DNA of 64,000 bases, from NCBI RefSeq assembly GCF_014648595.1, contig NZ_BMRK01000013.1, positions 97,838-161,837 on the forward strand. The letters run 5' to 3'. Below, one piece after another: positions 31,242 through 39,404 of the stretch (positions within the stretch are counted from its first letter, which is position 1; every line of letters starts with the position of its first letter). The DNA comes from Nocardioides luteus. Its GTDB lineage: Bacteria > Actinomycetota > Actinomycetes > Propionibacteriales > Nocardioidaceae. The notes beneath the pieces were generated by a model. That model was not told the DNA's origin and searched no databases. It was given only the letters and a program-made list of their open reading frames with translations. Position numbers and translations under genes: made by a program.

Positions 31242-32021
31242 ATGAACGCGAACATTCCTCAGGACACGACCCTTCCGATCCCCACCACCCTCGACCTGAC
31301 CGGCAAGGTCGCGGTCGTCACCGGCGCCGCCCGCGGCATCGGCCTCGCCACCGCCGACCTGCTCCGCGCCCGCGGTGCGCGGGTCGTCGCGACCGACCTG
31401 CTGGACGCCGTCGAAGGGCAGGAGGACGACCGGACCGTCACCCTCGTCGGCGACGCCGCGGACGAGGAGGTCGCCCGCGCGACGGTGCAGCTGGCGACGG
31501 ACCGCTTCGGCAGGCTCGACATCCTGGTCAACAACGCCGGCCGCACCCTCAACAAGCTGCTCACCGACACCAGCGTCGAGGAGTTCGACGCCATCCTCGC
31601 CACCAACGCACGCGGCAACTTCGTGCACGCCCGCGCGGCCTTCCCCGCGATGCGCGAGACCGGAGGAGGCGCCATCGTGTCGATCGCGTCGGTCTCCTCC
31701 GTCGTCGCGTTCGAGACCCAGACGGCGTACGCGGCGTCCAAGGGCGCCCTCGTCCAGATGGCCCGGGTCTTCGCGATCGAGGGTGCTGAGCACGGCATCC
31801 GCAGCAACGCCGTGCTCCCCGGCGTCATCGACACCGACATCATGGAGGGCGTGGTCGACAACGGCCGGGAGATGCTGGCCGGGTTCGGCGACGCGCACCC
31901 GATCGGTCGGATCGGACGGCCCGGGGAGGTTGCGGAGGCGGTCGCCTTCCTCGCCTCCCCGGCCGCGTCCTTCGTCACCGGTGCCCTGCTCGCCGTGGAC
32001 GGCGGCTGGACCGCGCAGTGA
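31242..32021 (+). CDS. Short-chain dehydrogenase/reductase
   Basis: 259 residues from ATG 31242, divergent from the XRE/MmyB regulator. Cofactor loop Thr-Gly-Ala-Ala-Arg-Gly-Ile-Gly, Asn-Asn-Ala-Gly, catalytic Ser in Ile-Ala-Ser-Val-Ser-Ser, Tyr-Ala-Ala-Ser-Lys, and a C-terminal Val-Asp-Gly-Gly-Trp. Asp after strand 2 (Thr-Asp-Leu-Leu-Asp) favours NAD+ over NADP+. Substrate unknown. Confidence 0.85.
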   Translation: MNANIPQDTTLPIPTTLDLTGKVAVVTGAARGIGLATADLLRARGARVVATDLLDAVEGQEDDRTVTLVGDAADEEVARATVQLATDRFGRLDILVNNAGRTLNKLLTDTSVEEFDAILATNARGNFVHARAAFPAMRETGGGAIVSIASVSSVVAFETQTAYAASKGALVQMARVFAIEGAEHGIRSNAVLPGVIDTDIMEGVVDNGREMLAGFGDAHPIGRIGRPGEVAEAVAFLASPAASFVTGALLAVDGGWTAQ

Positions 32022-32030
32022 CGTCCTCGC

Positions 32031-35000
32031 TCAGACGTCGAGGTCGATGCCCTCCACCGCGAGCGCCGCGCGGTAGGCCTCGACGTTGCGCATCTTCACG
32101 TTCTCGTAGCCCCGCACCATGTCGGGCAGCTCGGCCAGGCGTACGGCCCGGGCGTAGCTCTCCTCGGTGAGGTTCTCGGCGAGCTCGGTGACCATCGCCG
32201 AGTAGTGCGCCACGAGCGCGCGCTCGGTGCGTCGTACGTGGGCACGACCGAACGGGTCGAGGACGGTGCCGCGCAGGAACTTCATGGTCGCCAGCAGGCG
32301 GAGCACGAAGTGGGAGCGCGGGCCGAAGGTCATCTTGCGACCCTTCAGGAGAGCGCCGAAGACCGGCGGCGAGAGCTTGAAGCTGATCTTGCCCTGGACC
32401 TCGGAGCGGACGCCGTCGAGCGCGGCCGGTGCGGTGAGCAGCCGGGCGACCTCGTACTCGTCCTTGTAGGCGGTGAGCTTGAACAGGTAGCGGGCGACGG
32501 CCTCGGAGAAGCGGGTCTCCGCGGTCACCTCACGCTCGGCGGCCCAGACCCGGTCGACGAGCTCGACGTAGCGGCGAGCGGTCTGCTGGTTCTGGAAGCC
32601 GACCAGCTTCGGGGCGCGGAACTCGGCGAGGCGGCGCACCTCACCGTCGAACTTCGCCTCGTCCAGCGCCGGGACGGCGACCTCCTCGACCGCCGCGGTG
32701 GCCGTGCCGGTGACCTTGGCGAACTCCTCCGGCGCCGCGACCGAGGCGCGGCCCCAGCGGAAGGCGGCCACGTTGGCGCTGACCGCGACACCGTTGATGC
32801 CGATGGCCTCCTCGATCGCCTCGGCGGGGATCGGGAGCGCACCGGACTGGTAGGCGGCGCCGACCAGCAGGAAGTTGGCCGCGGCGGTGTTGCCGAAGAG
32901 GGTCTCGGCGGCGGAGAGCGCGTCGAAGGCACGCAGCGACGAGGTCGCGCCGTTGACCCGGGTGAGCAGCTCGTCGTCGGCCGGGTAGGCGATGTCCTTG
33001 TCGTAGACCATCGGACCGGTCGGCGTCTTGCTGGTCGACACCACCGCGCGGGTGCGCGCCGGGTCGCCGTAGGCGAGGTTCTTGCCCTCGGCGAGGGTGA
33101 GCAGGTCGAAGCCGAGCAGCGCGTCGGCCGAGCCCGGGGTGACCCGGTTGGACGGGTCGATCGAGCCCGGAGCGAAGCGCAGGTGACCGGTCACCGGGCC
33201 CGCCTTCTGGCTCATCCCGACCTGGTCGAGCGACTCCACGTCGAAGCCGGCGCGCAGCGCCGCGGTGGCGAGCACCTGGTTGACCGTGACGATGCCGGTG
33301 CCGCCGATGCCGGCCATGAAGACGCCGTAGGTGCGGTCGAGCTGGTCGTAGCCCGGGTCGGCCACCGTCGGCGGCTCCGGGGTCTGCTTCTTCGACTTCT
33401 TGGCCGTGGGATCGGTCTCCACGGCCATGAAGGACGGGCACTCGCCCTCGACGCAGGTGTAGTCGGTGTTGCACGAGGTCTGGTCGATGCGGGTCTTGCG
33501 GCCCAGCTCGGTCTCGACCGGCTGCACGGAGAGGCAGTTGGACTTCACGCCGCAGTCGCCGCAGCCCTCGCAGACGGCCTCGTTGATCACGATCCGGGTG
33601 TTGCGGGGCTCGATCGTGCCGCGCTTGCGCTGGCGGCGGGCGTCGGCGGCGCAGTGTTGGTCGTAGATCAGCACGGTCACGCCCTCGATCTCGCGCAGCT
33701 CGCGCTGGGCCTCGTCGAGGCGGTCACGGTGCCAGAGGCGTACGCCGGCGGGGAAGCTCGCGCGACGGTAGCGCTTGGGCTCGTCGGCGACCACGATGAT
33801 CGCCTTGACGCCCTCGTTCATCAGCTTGTGGGTCAGCTGGGCCATCTCGACCTCGCCCTGGCGCTTCTGCGCACCGGTCATCGCGACGACGTCGTTGTGG
33901 AGCAGCTTGTAGGTGATGTTGACGTTCGCCGCGACGCACGCCTGGATGGCGAGCTGGGCGGAGTGGAAGAAGGTGCCGTCGCCGACGTTCTGGAACGTGT
34001 GGCCGGCGTGGCTGTAGGGCGCCTGGCCGATCCACTGCGACCCCTCGCCGCCCATCTGGGTGATGCCGACGACCGCGCTGTCCTCACGCTGCGAGGCGGT
34101 GACCAGGGTGTGGCAGCCGATGCCGCCACCGCCGAGGCTCCCGTCGGGGAGGGCGGTCGAACGGTTGTGGGGGCAACCGGAGCAGAAGTAGGGGGTGCGC
34201 GAGGTCGAGAGCAGCGGCAGGTCGATCCGGGCGGGGCCGGCCGGCTTGAGGTCGACGCGACCCTTGAGCGCGCGGCGCAGCGGCGCCAGCAGGCGGCCGG
34301 CGGTCAGCTCGCCGTCGAGCGGCACCAGCGGGACACCGGCGCGGTCCTTCTTGCCGAGGATGACCGGGGCGGTCGGCTCGCCGTAGAGGATCTCGCGGAT
34401 GCCCTGCTCGATGAAGGAGGTCTTGTCCTCGACGACGATGATCTCCTCGAGGCCCTCGGCGAAGGTGGAGACGATGGTCGGCTCGACCGGCCACATCATG
34501 CCCAGACGCAGCACCCGGATGCCAGCGGCCATCAGGTCGTCGTGGTCGAGGCCGAGGTCCTTGAGGCCCTGGCGCATCGAGTCGTAGCAGGAGCCGGAGG
34601 CGACGATGCCGACCTTGGCGTCCGGCGCCTTGACCTCGATGCGGTTGAGCTTGTTCTCGGCGGCGTACGCCTTGACGACGCTCATCCGGGGGCCGTAGAG
34701 CTTGGCCTCGGCGCCGACGATGCGGTCCGGGAAGAGCTCGATCTTGGTCGGCTCGTAGGTGTAGGGGACGCCGTCCCACTGGATCTTCGGGGTGACCGGG
34801 TCGAGGACGCCGATCTCGGGATTTACCACCCAGGCACCGTCGGCGACGTCGGCGACGATCTTCAGCGCGACCACGCAGCCGGAGGCGCGGGAGAGGGCGA
34901 TGCCCTCCATCCCGTACTCGACGATCTCGGAGGCGTTGCGCGGGAAGAGCACCGGGATGCCGAGGGAGGCCAGGGTGCGCTCGCTGACCGCGGGCACGGT

Positions 35001-35483
35001 GGACGACTTCGCGGCCGGGTCGTCGCCGACCAGCATCAGCATGCCGCCCTGCGGGTGCGCGCCGTACATGTTGGCGTGACGCATCGCGTCCAGCGCCCGG
35101 TCGACGCCGGGACCCTTGCCGTACCAGACGCCGGTCACGCCGTCGTAGCGCTCGGTGTCGAGGGTGACCGCCGACTGCGACCCCCACACGGCGGTGGCGG
35201 CGAGCTCCTCGTTGAGGCCCGGCACGACGGTGATGTCGGCGTCGGCCATCTCCTTCGGCAGGCCCAGCAGGAGCTGGTCGAGACCGCCGAGCGGGCTGCC
35301 CGGGTAGCCGGAGATGAAGGTGCCGGTGCGGAGGCCCCGGCGCTGGTCAAGGGCACGCTGCTCGACGAGCATCCGCGCGATCGCCTGGATCCCGGTCAAC
35401 AGGACGGGGCCGGCTCCGACACGGTAACGATCGGCCAGGTCGTAGGCCTCGAATGAGGTCCCGGGCTCGAACACTGCGGTCAT
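32031..35483 (-). CDS. Indolepyruvate:ferredoxin oxidoreductase, fused single chain
   Basis: 1150 residues from ATG 35483 (GAGGAG upstream). Order: pyrimidine-binding TPP domain (Gly-Tyr-Pro-Gly-Ser-Pro-Leu-Gly-Gly, Pro-Gly-Leu-Asn-Glu-Glu), transketolase-C-like domain, TPP pyrophosphate domain (Cys-Ser-Gly-Cys-Pro-His-Asn-Arg, Gly-Ile-Gly-Cys-His-Thr), a ferredoxin-like cluster site near residues 636-650 (Cys-Glu-Gly-Cys-Gly-Asp-Cys), then the gamma domain (Gly-Ile-Gly-Gly-Thr-Gly-Ile-Val-Thr-Val). It oxidatively decarboxylates aryl or branched 2-oxo acids to acyl-CoA, reducing ferredoxin. Alpha and beta subunits are separate in archaea; this long fused form is usual in aerobic bacteria. It stands alone. 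Confidence 0.9.
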   Translation of the reverse strand: MTAVFEPGTSFEAYDLADRYRVGAGPVLLTGIQAIARMLVEQRALDQRRGLRTGTFISGYPGSPLGGLDQLLLGLPKEMADADITVVPGLNEELAATAVWGSQSAVTLDTERYDGVTGVWYGKGPGVDRALDAMRHANMYGAHPQGGMLMLVGDDPAAKSSTVPAVSERTLASLGIPVLFPRNASEIVEYGMEGIALSRASGCVVALKIVADVADGAWVVNPEIGVLDPVTPKIQWDGVPYTYEPTKIELFPDRIVGAEAKLYGPRMSVVKAYAAENKLNRIEVKAPDAKVGIVASGSCYDSMRQGLKDLGLDHDDLMAAGIRVLRLGMMWPVEPTIVSTFAEGLEEIIVVEDKTSFIEQGIREILYGEPTAPVILGKKDRAGVPLVPLDGELTAGRLLAPLRRALKGRVDLKPAGPARIDLPLLSTSRTPYFCSGCPHNRSTALPDGSLGGGGIGCHTLVTASQREDSAVVGITQMGGEGSQWIGQAPYSHAGHTFQNVGDGTFFHSAQLAIQACVAANVNITYKLLHNDVVAMTGAQKRQGEVEMAQLTHKLMNEGVKAIIVVADEPKRYRRASFPAGVRLWHRDRLDEAQRELREIEGVTVLIYDQHCAADARRQRKRGTIEPRNTRIVINEAVCEGCGDCGVKSNCLSVQPVETELGRKTRIDQTSCNTDYTCVEGECPSFMAVETDPTAKKSKKQTPEPPTVADPGYDQLDRTYGVFMAGIGGTGIVTVNQVLATAALRAGFDVESLDQVGMSQKAGPVTGHLRFAPGSIDPSNRVTPGSADALLGFDLLTLAEGKNLAYGDPARTRAVVSTSKTPTGPMVYDKDIAYPADDELLTRVNGATSSLRAFDALSAAETLFGNTAAANFLLVGAAYQSGALPIPAEAIEEAIGINGVAVSANVAAFRWGRASVAAPEEFAKVTGTATAAVEEVAVPALDEAKFDGEVRRLAEFRAPKLVGFQNQQTARRYVELVDRVWAAEREVTAETRFSEAVARYLFKLTAYKDEYEVARLLTAPAALDGVRSEVQGKISFKLSPPVFGALLKGRKMTFGPRSHFVLRLLATMKFLRGTVLDPFGRAHVRRTERALVAHYSAMVTELAENLTEESYARAVRLAELPDMVRGYENVKMRNVEAYRAALAVEGIDLDV

Positions 35484-35570
35484 GGGTGACTCCTCGATCT
35501 GCCGAACGGCGCTGGTGGTCCGCCCGGAATGTTGTGTCAGGACCGCCCGGGTGGGGGCTGTCCCAAGGAA

Positions 35571-35593
35571 CCACCCGCAGGGTGTGCGGGTGG
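35571..35593 (-). terminator. Hairpin between the aldehyde dehydrogenase and the oxidoreductase
   Basis: CCACCCGC / GCGGGTGG arms with a 7-nt loop, about 80 bp beyond the dehydrogenase stop in its transcription direction. It could instead act in the leader of the oxidoreductase gene. Confidence 0.35.
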
Positions 35594-35672
35594 CCTGGGT
35601 CACATCATGGTCGATACAGGCAGGGCTGCGCCAACTGAGGGCGGTGTCGAGGAGCTCGACCTCAGGGGCGGG

Positions 35673-37133
35673 TCACCAGGCGACGCTGAGGTACTGCGTC
35701 TCGAGGTACTCCTCCAGCCCCGCGCGGGCGCCCTCGCGGCCGATGCCGCTCTGCTTGACGCCGCCGAACGGAGCCGCGGGATCGGAGACCAGACCGCGGT
35801 TGACGCCGACCATCCCGGCGTCGATCCGCTCGGCCAGGTGGAGCGCCTCGCCCATCTCGCCGTAGACGTACGCCGCGAGCCCGTACTCGGTGTCGTTGAC
35901 GGTCGCAAGCAGCTCCTCGGCGTCGTCCCAGACGACGATCGGGGCGACCGGGCCGAAGATCTCCTCGCGCACCAGCGGCGAGTCGGCGGGTACGCCGGTG
36001 ACGACGGTCGGCGGGTAGAAGTAGCCCTCGGACTCGGGGACGTCGGCGCGGTGGGCGATCTCGGCCCCCGCGGCCACGGCCTCGTCGACGACCTTGCTCA
36101 CGCCTGCGTACGCCTTGGCGGAGATGAGCGGGCCGATGTCGCTGCCCTCGTCGGCAGGGCCGACGCGGAGCGCCTCGACCGCGGCGCCGAGCCGGGAGGT
36201 GAACTCCTCGGCGACGTCGGCGTGCACGTAGAACCGGTTGGCCGCGGTGCAGGCCTGTCCGCCGTTGCGGAACTTGGCGACCATCGCACCCTCGATCGCC
36301 GCCTCGATGTCAGCGCTCGCGGTGACCACGAACGGGGCGTTGCCGCCGAGCTCCATCGAGGTGTTGACGATGCGGTCGGCGGCCTGACGGAGCAGGATCC
36401 GGCCGACGCCGGTGGAGCCGGTGAAGGAGATCTTGCGGACCCGCGGGTCGGTGAGCCAGGTGCTGACGATGGCGGCGGCGTCCTCGCCGGGCACCACGTT
36501 GACCACGCCGTCTGGGACGCCGGCCTCGGCGATCAGCCGAGCGATCGCGAGCACCGTCAGCGGCGTCTCGGAGGCGGGCTTGAGCACGACCGTGCAGCCG
36601 GCGGCGAGCGCCGGGGCGATCTTGCGGGTGGCCATCGCGGCCGGGAAGTTCCACGGCGTCACGAGCGCGGCCACGCCGACCGGCTTGTGGGTGACGATGG
36701 TGCGGGTGCCGCCGGCGGGCGAGGAGCCGAAGTCGCCGTTCGGACGCACGGCCTCCTCGGCGTACCACCGGAAGAACTCGGCCGCGTAGCTCACCTCACC
36801 ACGCGCGTCGGCGAGCGACTTGCCGTTCTCGAGAGCCATCAGCGCGGCGAGCTCCTCGACGTCGCGGAGCATCAGCTCACGCACCTTCACGAGCAGGTCG
36901 CTGCGGGCCCTGGGCGCCTGCGCGGACCACTCGGGGAGCGCCGCGACGGCAGCGTCGACGGCCGCGGTCGCGTCCTTGGTGCCGCCGTCGGCCACCTCCG
37001 CCACGATCTCGCGGGTGGCGGGGTTCTCGACGTCGAAGACGCCGACGCTGCCCGCTCGCCACTCACCGCCGACAAGGACGCCGTTGCCCGGCTCGAGGGC
37101 GCCGAGGTAGCTGGTCTCGGTGCTCGTGGTCAC
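35673..37133 (-). CDS. gabD: NAD(P)-dependent succinate-semialdehyde-type dehydrogenase
   Basis: 486 residues, complete aldehyde dehydrogenase. Active-site Glu in Met-Glu-Leu-Gly-Gly-Asn-Ala-Pro-Phe-Val (~residue 260) and the nucleophile Cys in Asn-Gly-Gly-Gln-Ala-Cys-Thr-Ala-Ala-Asn-Arg (~295), spacing as in the family. Thr-Pro-Trp-Asn-Phe-Pro and the C-terminal Lys-Gln-Ser-Gly-Ile-Gly-Arg-Glu-Gly fit the GabD/SSDH branch. It would oxidise succinate semialdehyde to succinate, but a related semialdehyde is possible. No GABA transaminase is beside it. Confidence 0.85.
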   Translation of the reverse strand: MTTSTETSYLGALEPGNGVLVGGEWRAGSVGVFDVENPATREIVAEVADGGTKDATAAVDAAVAALPEWSAQAPRARSDLLVKVRELMLRDVEELAALMALENGKSLADARGEVSYAAEFFRWYAEEAVRPNGDFGSSPAGGTRTIVTHKPVGVAALVTPWNFPAAMATRKIAPALAAGCTVVLKPASETPLTVLAIARLIAEAGVPDGVVNVVPGEDAAAIVSTWLTDPRVRKISFTGSTGVGRILLRQAADRIVNTSMELGGNAPFVVTASADIEAAIEGAMVAKFRNGGQACTAANRFYVHADVAEEFTSRLGAAVEALRVGPADEGSDIGPLISAKAYAGVSKVVDEAVAAGAEIAHRADVPESEGYFYPPTVVTGVPADSPLVREEIFGPVAPIVVWDDAEELLATVNDTEYGLAAYVYGEMGEALHLAERIDAGMVGVNRGLVSDPAAPFGGVKQSGIGREGARAGLEEYLETQYLSVAW

Positions 37134-37211
37134 GTGGTCTCCTCCAGTGCGGTCGGGTGTTCACTGTGAGCCTAGGTCGGGTCACTAGGCGACCGTACTG
37201 GCCCGGCCGGG

Positions 37212-37691
37212 CTAGCGGATCACTTCCAGCGGCCCTTCTTCGGGCGTCGGCGGCTCGAACCGCTCGAAGTAGTCCCTCGCCGTCTGGTCTGTGAGCGGCC
37301 AGTCGTCCGCCCGCCTGCCGTGTCGGTCGCCGATCCGGCTCAAGATGGTCTCGAGGCTCGTCGCGATGTAGACGGTCTTCGGCACGATGCTCTGGGGCGC
37401 GAGCAGTGCACGAAACTCGTCACGCTGTCTCCGGAACCAGAACCCGAAGTCGAGCACGACATCCTCCCCCGCCGTGACATGGCGCAGCAGGCGCGTCTTC
37501 AGGTCTGCCGCCACCTCCGCGACCACATCGGCGGAGGGCATCGTCGTGATTCCGCGCTCCCAGAACTCCACCTCGAACGACAGGCGCGTCCAGCCCTCCC
37601 GCTCCAGCCACTTGGCGTAGGTGGTCTTGCCGGCGCCACCTGGCCCGCACATCATCACGACTCGGGGTCGTCCTGCTTCGTTCCCTGTCAC
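37212..37691 (-). CDS. P-loop AAA_33-type kinase-like protein
   Basis: 159 residues from GTG 37691. Walker A Gly-Pro-Gly-Gly-Ala-Gly-Lys-Thr-Thr near the N-terminus, a Walker B-like Val-Val-Leu-Asp-Phe-Gly-Phe-Trp, and a lid region with Arg residues (Arg-Ile-Gly-Asp-Arg-His-Gly-Arg-Arg). This is the zeta-toxin/chloramphenicol-phosphotransferase-like group of small nucleotide kinases. Substrate unknown; no partner antitoxin is visible. Confidence 0.75.
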   Translation of the reverse strand: MTGNEAGRPRVVMMCGPGGAGKTTYAKWLEREGWTRLSFEVEFWERGITTMPSADVVAEVAADLKTRLLRHVTAGEDVVLDFGFWFRRQRDEFRALLAPQSIVPKTVYIATSLETILSRIGDRHGRRADDWPLTDQTARDYFERFEPPTPEEGPLEVIR

Positions 37692-37713
37692 CGCGCTGAG
37701 GTTACGCGCAGAG

Positions 37714-38208
37714 CTAGCTCGCAGGCGCCGGATCGATCGGCGGGCGGCGGGTGCCGGTGGGGTCGAGGCGCTCGAGCACGCCGGCGGCGATCTCGGAGAG
37801 CTGGTCGACCTGCTCGGGGGTCAGCGCGTCGAAGACGTACTCGCGCACCGCGTCGACGTGGCCGGGGGCCGAGGAGACCATCTTCTCGTGGCCGGCGGCG
37901 GTGAGGCGTACGTTGGTCGCCCGGCGGTCGCCGGGGACCGCGAAGCGCTCGACGAGGCCGCGGTCGACCAGACGCTTGACCACGTTGGAGAGCCTCGGCA
38001 GCGTCGAGTTCGTGAAGCCGGCCAGCTCGGTCATCCGCAGGGTCTGCTCCGGCACCTCGGACAGGATCGCGAGCACGCTGTATTCGAAGTGGGTCATCCC
38101 GGCGTCGCGACGCAGCTGATGGTCGAGGGCAGCCGGAAGCAGCTCGAGCATGCCGATGAGACGGACCCACGCCGCACGTTCCGGCGGCGACAGCCAGTTG
38201 CCCTCCAC
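37714..38208 (-). CDS. MarR-family transcriptional regulator
   Basis: 164 residues from GTG 38208. Winged helix with Leu-Arg-Met-Thr-Glu-Leu-Ala-Gly-Phe-Thr-Asn-Ser-Thr-Leu-Pro-Arg-Leu as recognition region and the wing Asp-Arg-Arg-Ala-Thr-Asn-Val-Arg-Leu-Thr. Divergent from the LigB-type dioxygenase gene over a 101-bp gap, so that gene is its likely target. Confidence 0.85.
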   Translation of the reverse strand: MEGNWLSPPERAAWVRLIGMLELLPAALDHQLRRDAGMTHFEYSVLAILSEVPEQTLRMTELAGFTNSTLPRLSNVVKRLVDRGLVERFAVPGDRRATNVRLTAAGHEKMVSSAPGHVDAVREYVFDALTPEQVDQLSEIAAGVLERLDPTGTRRPPIDPAPAS

Positions 38209-38260
38209 GGTTGAGGAGTTTGCCGTAGAAACCTGTGCGGAACAAACAGCGGTCGTCTAG

Positions 38261-38280
38261 AGTTAGTTCAAGCGACAACT
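38261..38280. promoter_or_regulatory. Imperfect dyad in the MarR/dioxygenase gap
   Basis: AGTTAGTTCAAGCGACAACT has outer AGTT/AACT arms, 30 bp before the dioxygenase start, where a MarR operator would be expected. The symmetry is weak. Confidence 0.3.
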
Positions 38281-38309
38281 TTCGCCGCTACTCGCCAGGA
38301 GAACCCGCC

Positions 38310-39221
38310 ATGACCGCCGCCACCGAGAGCAGGACCGCAGCCGCCGACGCCCGCCTTCCCCGGACGCACCCGTTCGCGCAGCACCTGCGCACCGTCCAGG
38401 CTCTCGAGGCGGCCGAGCCGCACCGCGTCTGGACCCCGGTCGACGGTCCCCTGCCGAGCCTCTACCTCTCCCACGGCGGCGGCCCACTGCCGCTGCAGAG
38501 CCCGGAGTGGCTCGACCCGCTGCACGCCTGGGCCCGGGCGCTCCCGCGCCCGAAGGCGATCCTGGTCATCTCGGCTCACTGGGAGTCGGCGCCGCTCTCG
38601 ATCAGCGCGACCCGCCCCGACCAGCTCGTCTACGACTTCGGCGGCTTCGACCCGATCTACAACTCGGTGCGCTACGACACCCCCGACGCCACCGAGCTCG
38701 CCCGCACCGTCGCCGCGCTGATGCCCGACACCGAGACCACCCACCAGCACACCCGTCGCGGGCTCGACCACGGCGCCTGGGTGCCGCTGAAGATCATGTA
38801 CCCCGCCGCCGACATCCCCGTCGTACAGCTCTCCCTGCCCACCGAGGACCCCGACGGCCTGCTCGCTCTCGGCGAGCGGCTTCGGCCTCTGCGCGAGGAG
38901 GGCGTGCTCGTGGTCGGCTCGGGCCACATGACCCACGGCCTGCCGTTCATCACCCGCGAGATGGTCTCCGAGAACAAGCCGGCCGGCTGGTCTGCCGACT
39001 TCGACGCCTGGGCCGCCGAGGCCCTCGACCGCGGCGACGTCGCCGAGCTGGCCAGGTTCCGCACGGCGGCTCCCGGCATGCCGTACGCACACCCGACCGT
39101 CGAGCACTTCACCCCGCTCTTCGTCACCCTCGGCGCCGCCACCGACCCCGCTGCCCCGGTCACGACCACCCTCGACGGCTACGGCTTGGGCCTCTCCCGC
39201 CGCTCCTTCCAAGCCGCCTGA
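38310..39221 (+). CDS. LigB-type extradiol dioxygenase (DODA-like)
   Basis: 303 residues from ATG 38310 (CCAGGAGAA upstream). Class III extradiol ring-cleavage fold, DODA/YgiD subgroup: metal-site residues in Leu-Ser-His-Gly-Gly-Gly, Ile-Ser-Ala-His-Trp-Glu, Leu-Asp-His-Gly-Ala-Trp-Val-Pro-Leu, and Gly-Ser-Gly-His-Met-Thr-His. These enzymes open catechol rings with Fe(II) or Zn(II). The divergent MarR regulator suggests induction by a phenolic compound or quinone stress. Confidence 0.87.
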   Translation: MTAATESRTAAADARLPRTHPFAQHLRTVQALEAAEPHRVWTPVDGPLPSLYLSHGGGPLPLQSPEWLDPLHAWARALPRPKAILVISAHWESAPLSISATRPDQLVYDFGGFDPIYNSVRYDTPDATELARTVAALMPDTETTHQHTRRGLDHGAWVPLKIMYPAADIPVVQLSLPTEDPDGLLALGERLRPLREEGVLVVGSGHMTHGLPFITREMVSENKPAGWSADFDAWAAEALDRGDVAELARFRTAAPGMPYAHPTVEHFTPLFVTLGAATDPAAPVTTTLDGYGLGLSRRSFQAA

Positions 39222-39236
39222 CCCAAGCCGGCCCGC

Positions 39237-39402
39237 CGAGAGGTCAGAAATCGGCGTCGAGACGTCAGAAATCGCCGTCGAGTGGTCGAAAATCGACACC
39301 GAGGCGTCACTTCCGCTTCGTCAGAATTCGACGCCTCGGCGTCAGAATTCGACCTCTCGCGGTCGTTTTCTGACGTCTCGGCGTCGATTTTCGACCATTC
39401 CC
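39237..39402. repeat. Eight-unit 21-bp tandem repeat
   Basis: Three units in one phase (39237-39299, core CGAG-N-N-GTCAGAAATCG-N-CGT), one degenerate 19-bp unit, then four 21-bp units (39319-39402) carrying CGTCAGAATTCGAC or its complement. The half-unit GTCAGAAnTCG changes strand along the array. It fills the gap between two convergent genes. Confidence 0.8.
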
Positions 39403-39404
39403 GG

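Noticed and set aside
35453-35672. Small genes in the gap between the oxidoreductase and the aldehyde dehydrogenase
   Set aside because: Short frames here have no ribosome site or family resemblance; the gap holds a hairpin and the oxidoreductase promoter region.
39237-39402. CRISPR or coding repeat at the 21-bp array
   Set aside because: There are no unique spacers, units change orientation, and both flanking genes end outside the array.
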